From positions 1-23,087 of the forward strand of contig NW_024468414.1 of the NCBI RefSeq assembly GCF_002104995.1: a DNA stretch of 23,087 bases, in the 5' to 3' direction. The notes under the pieces were generated by a model. It was not told the origin of the DNA. It saw nothing but the letters and a program-made list of their open reading frames with translations, and did not search any database. The position numbers and the translations under genes were made by a program. Below, in pieces: positions 21,695-23,087 of this stretch (its first letter is position 1; every line of letters starts with the position of its first letter). This stretch comes from Linderina pennispora (Eukaryota; Kickxellomycota; Kickxellomycetes; Kickxellales; Kickxellaceae).

Positions 21695-23087
21695 ATGCCA
21701 CCTGCCTCGACAACCGCGCCTGGCAAGTTTTCCAGCGAATCGCCGTCAGTGGCCTCGGCCGAGAAGGTCACGTATGAGATCGAAAAGCAAACTGTTGACG
21801 AGAGCAGCCCTAGGCTCAAGTGGGCCTTTAGAAAGGTCGACATGACCTTGCTCTTCATCATCTTCCTCAGCAACCTGCTCAATTCAATGGATCGTGGGAA
21901 CCTGGGACTATCCAAGGTTGTTGGGCTCGAAAAGGACACGGGAATGTCTGGCTCCGACTTCAATATCGTTGCCAGCATCATGTACCCGACCTACCTGCTG
22001 TTCATGCTTCCGAGCAACCTGGCTCTGCGCAAATTTGGTGCGCGTTTCTGGCTCTCGTTCATCACGGTGCTGTGGGGTATCGTCAACATGTGCATGGCTT
22101 TTGCAAAGAACAAGACGGACCTGATTCTGTGCCGACTGTTCCTGGGTGCCGCCGAAAGCGGTGCAACACCTGGTGCGCTGATGCTTGTCACACTGTGGTA
22201 CCCGCGCAGCATGGTCACTTCGCGCATCGGTCTGTTTTACTCGGCATTCGCGGCTGGTCCGTTGTTGGCGGCCCTATCGCAACCGGCATTGGCAAAATCA
22301 CAAACCCCGCTTCAAACCTTGGGAGTGGATCTTCTTCATCGAGGGCCTGATTACTGCCGGGTTCGGCCTGGTCATGTACATGTTCCTTGCTGACTATCCC
22401 GACAAGAGCTGGATTCTGAAGTCGGATGAGAAGGAAATCATCAACCAACGGATGGCGCAGGACCAAATCGAGGGCGGCAAGAAGCCAGTCAACCGCAGGC
22501 GTCTGCTCGACCACGCACGCGATCCCCTTATTTACTCACAGGCGCTTATCCTCTTTTGCGCCAACTTTGGCATCAACACCATCCTTACTTTTGCTGCCAT
22601 TATCGTCAAGGAGATGGGCTACAGTGCTGGCGCGTCACAGGCTATGCAGGCAGCACGGGGATCTGTGGGTTTGTCAGCATCATGATTGCTCGCTTTTACC
22701 CCAGGTGGTTTGGCTCGCATTTCTGGAGCTCAATCTTTTGCTCGGTTTGGCTCATTGCCGCATCTGCTATCCTTCTAGGGGTCACCAACAACATTGCCCG
22801 GATCATTGCCCTTTGTATGCTATCGTTTGGCTGTTTTGGCAGCCTCAGCATTGGGCCCGGATGGCTGATGAGTAACGTTGGTGGGCCGACCGTGCTGCCT
22901 TTTCGGGAGCCATCAATGTCATGTTTGGTGGTTTGGGTGGCCTTTGCACCGCCTACATTTACCGCAACAAGGATGCTCCGCGGTACATGTTTGGCCACGG
23001 CATGAACATGTTTGCTGCCTGCCTGATGGTGATCGTCACCTGCACGTCGCACTTCCTACTCATTCGTCGTAACAAGAAGAAGGAGAC
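21695..23087 (+). CDS. MFS transporter, allantoate permease (DAL5/TNA1) family, frame changes, 3' end beyond window
   Basis: A plasma-membrane carrier of the anion:cation symporter family, which takes up organic anions such as allantoate, nicotinate or vitamins; the substrate is not predictable here. From ATG 21695 there is a soluble N-terminus of about 45 residues. TM1 is VDMTLLFIIFLSNLLNSMDR with the family motif NLLNSMDRGNLGLSK. Next come IVASIMYPTYLLFMLPSNLA, FWLSFITVLWGIVNMCMAFA, CRLFLGAAESGATPGALMLV and WEWIFFIEGLITAGFGLVMY, and then the second half (YSQALILFCANFGINTILTF, WSSIFCSVWLIAASAILLGV, GAINVMFGGLGGLCTAYIYR). The reading frame changes near 22258-22267, 22318-22326, 22652-22660 and 22890-22893. 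The last is explained by one missing C. The final residues, RRNKKKE, run off the window, so the end is not seen. Confidence 0.87.

Overview
The window looks like nuclear DNA of an early-diverging fungus. Three things point that way: a fused mitochondrial N-acetylglutamate kinase/reductase (ARG5,6 type), an allantoate-permease-type MFS carrier, and short GT-AG introns in a few genes only. The F-box/leucine-rich-like proteins and the P450 C-terminus resemble families I associate with Kickxellales (Coemansia/Linderina-like); that placement is from memory and is not proven here.

Layout. 0-6.2 kb: lower GC, with remnants and damaged members of multigene families, nearly all on the minus strand. 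These are a cytochrome P450 relic that lost its heme loop, two fragments that look like F-box/LRR-like protein, a decayed tRNA-Leu-like element, a short-chain dehydrogenase with many small indels, and a long F-box/LRR-like gene in several frames. 6.6-15.4 kb: a compact housekeeping block. It holds RNase H2 catalytic subunit, a TRA2-type splicing factor with four exons including a predicted microexon, a 97-residue membrane/coiled-coil protein, a derlin, an 899-residue mitochondrial helical-repeat protein, a small Mediator-like coiled coil, a NASP-type histone chaperone and a Cys-rich ER membrane protein. Neighbours are often convergent with gaps of 16-75 bases. 15.4-20.5 kb: arginine biosynthesis, with ARG1 (minus) and ARG5,6 (plus) diverging from a 1,063-base spacer that contains a Gcn4/AP-1 heptamer. 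20.5-21.7 kb: a gene-poor spacer. 21.7 kb to the end: an MFS anion/cation-symporter gene cut by the window edge.

How the genes relate. ARG5,6 makes N-acetylglutamate semialdehyde in mitochondria. ARG1 makes argininosuccinate in the cytosol. Their divergent arrangement and the amino-acid-control motif suggest co-regulation. The remaining genes look like unrelated housekeeping neighbours.

A theme across the window is single-base indels. They are frequent in SDR, F-box, ARG5,6 and MFS, singular near the NASP tail and the RNase H2 N-terminus, and absent from ARG1, the derlin and the 899-residue gene. Protein similarity continues across them in alternating frames, and several fall in homopolymers, so assembly error is the leading explanation. 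The P450 relic is different: it has an internal deletion and a stop codon, so real decay is likely. I see no convincing novel multi-gene system. The items most worth checking are the arginine gene pair, the TRA2 microexon, the unnamed Cys-rich ER protein and the P450 relic.
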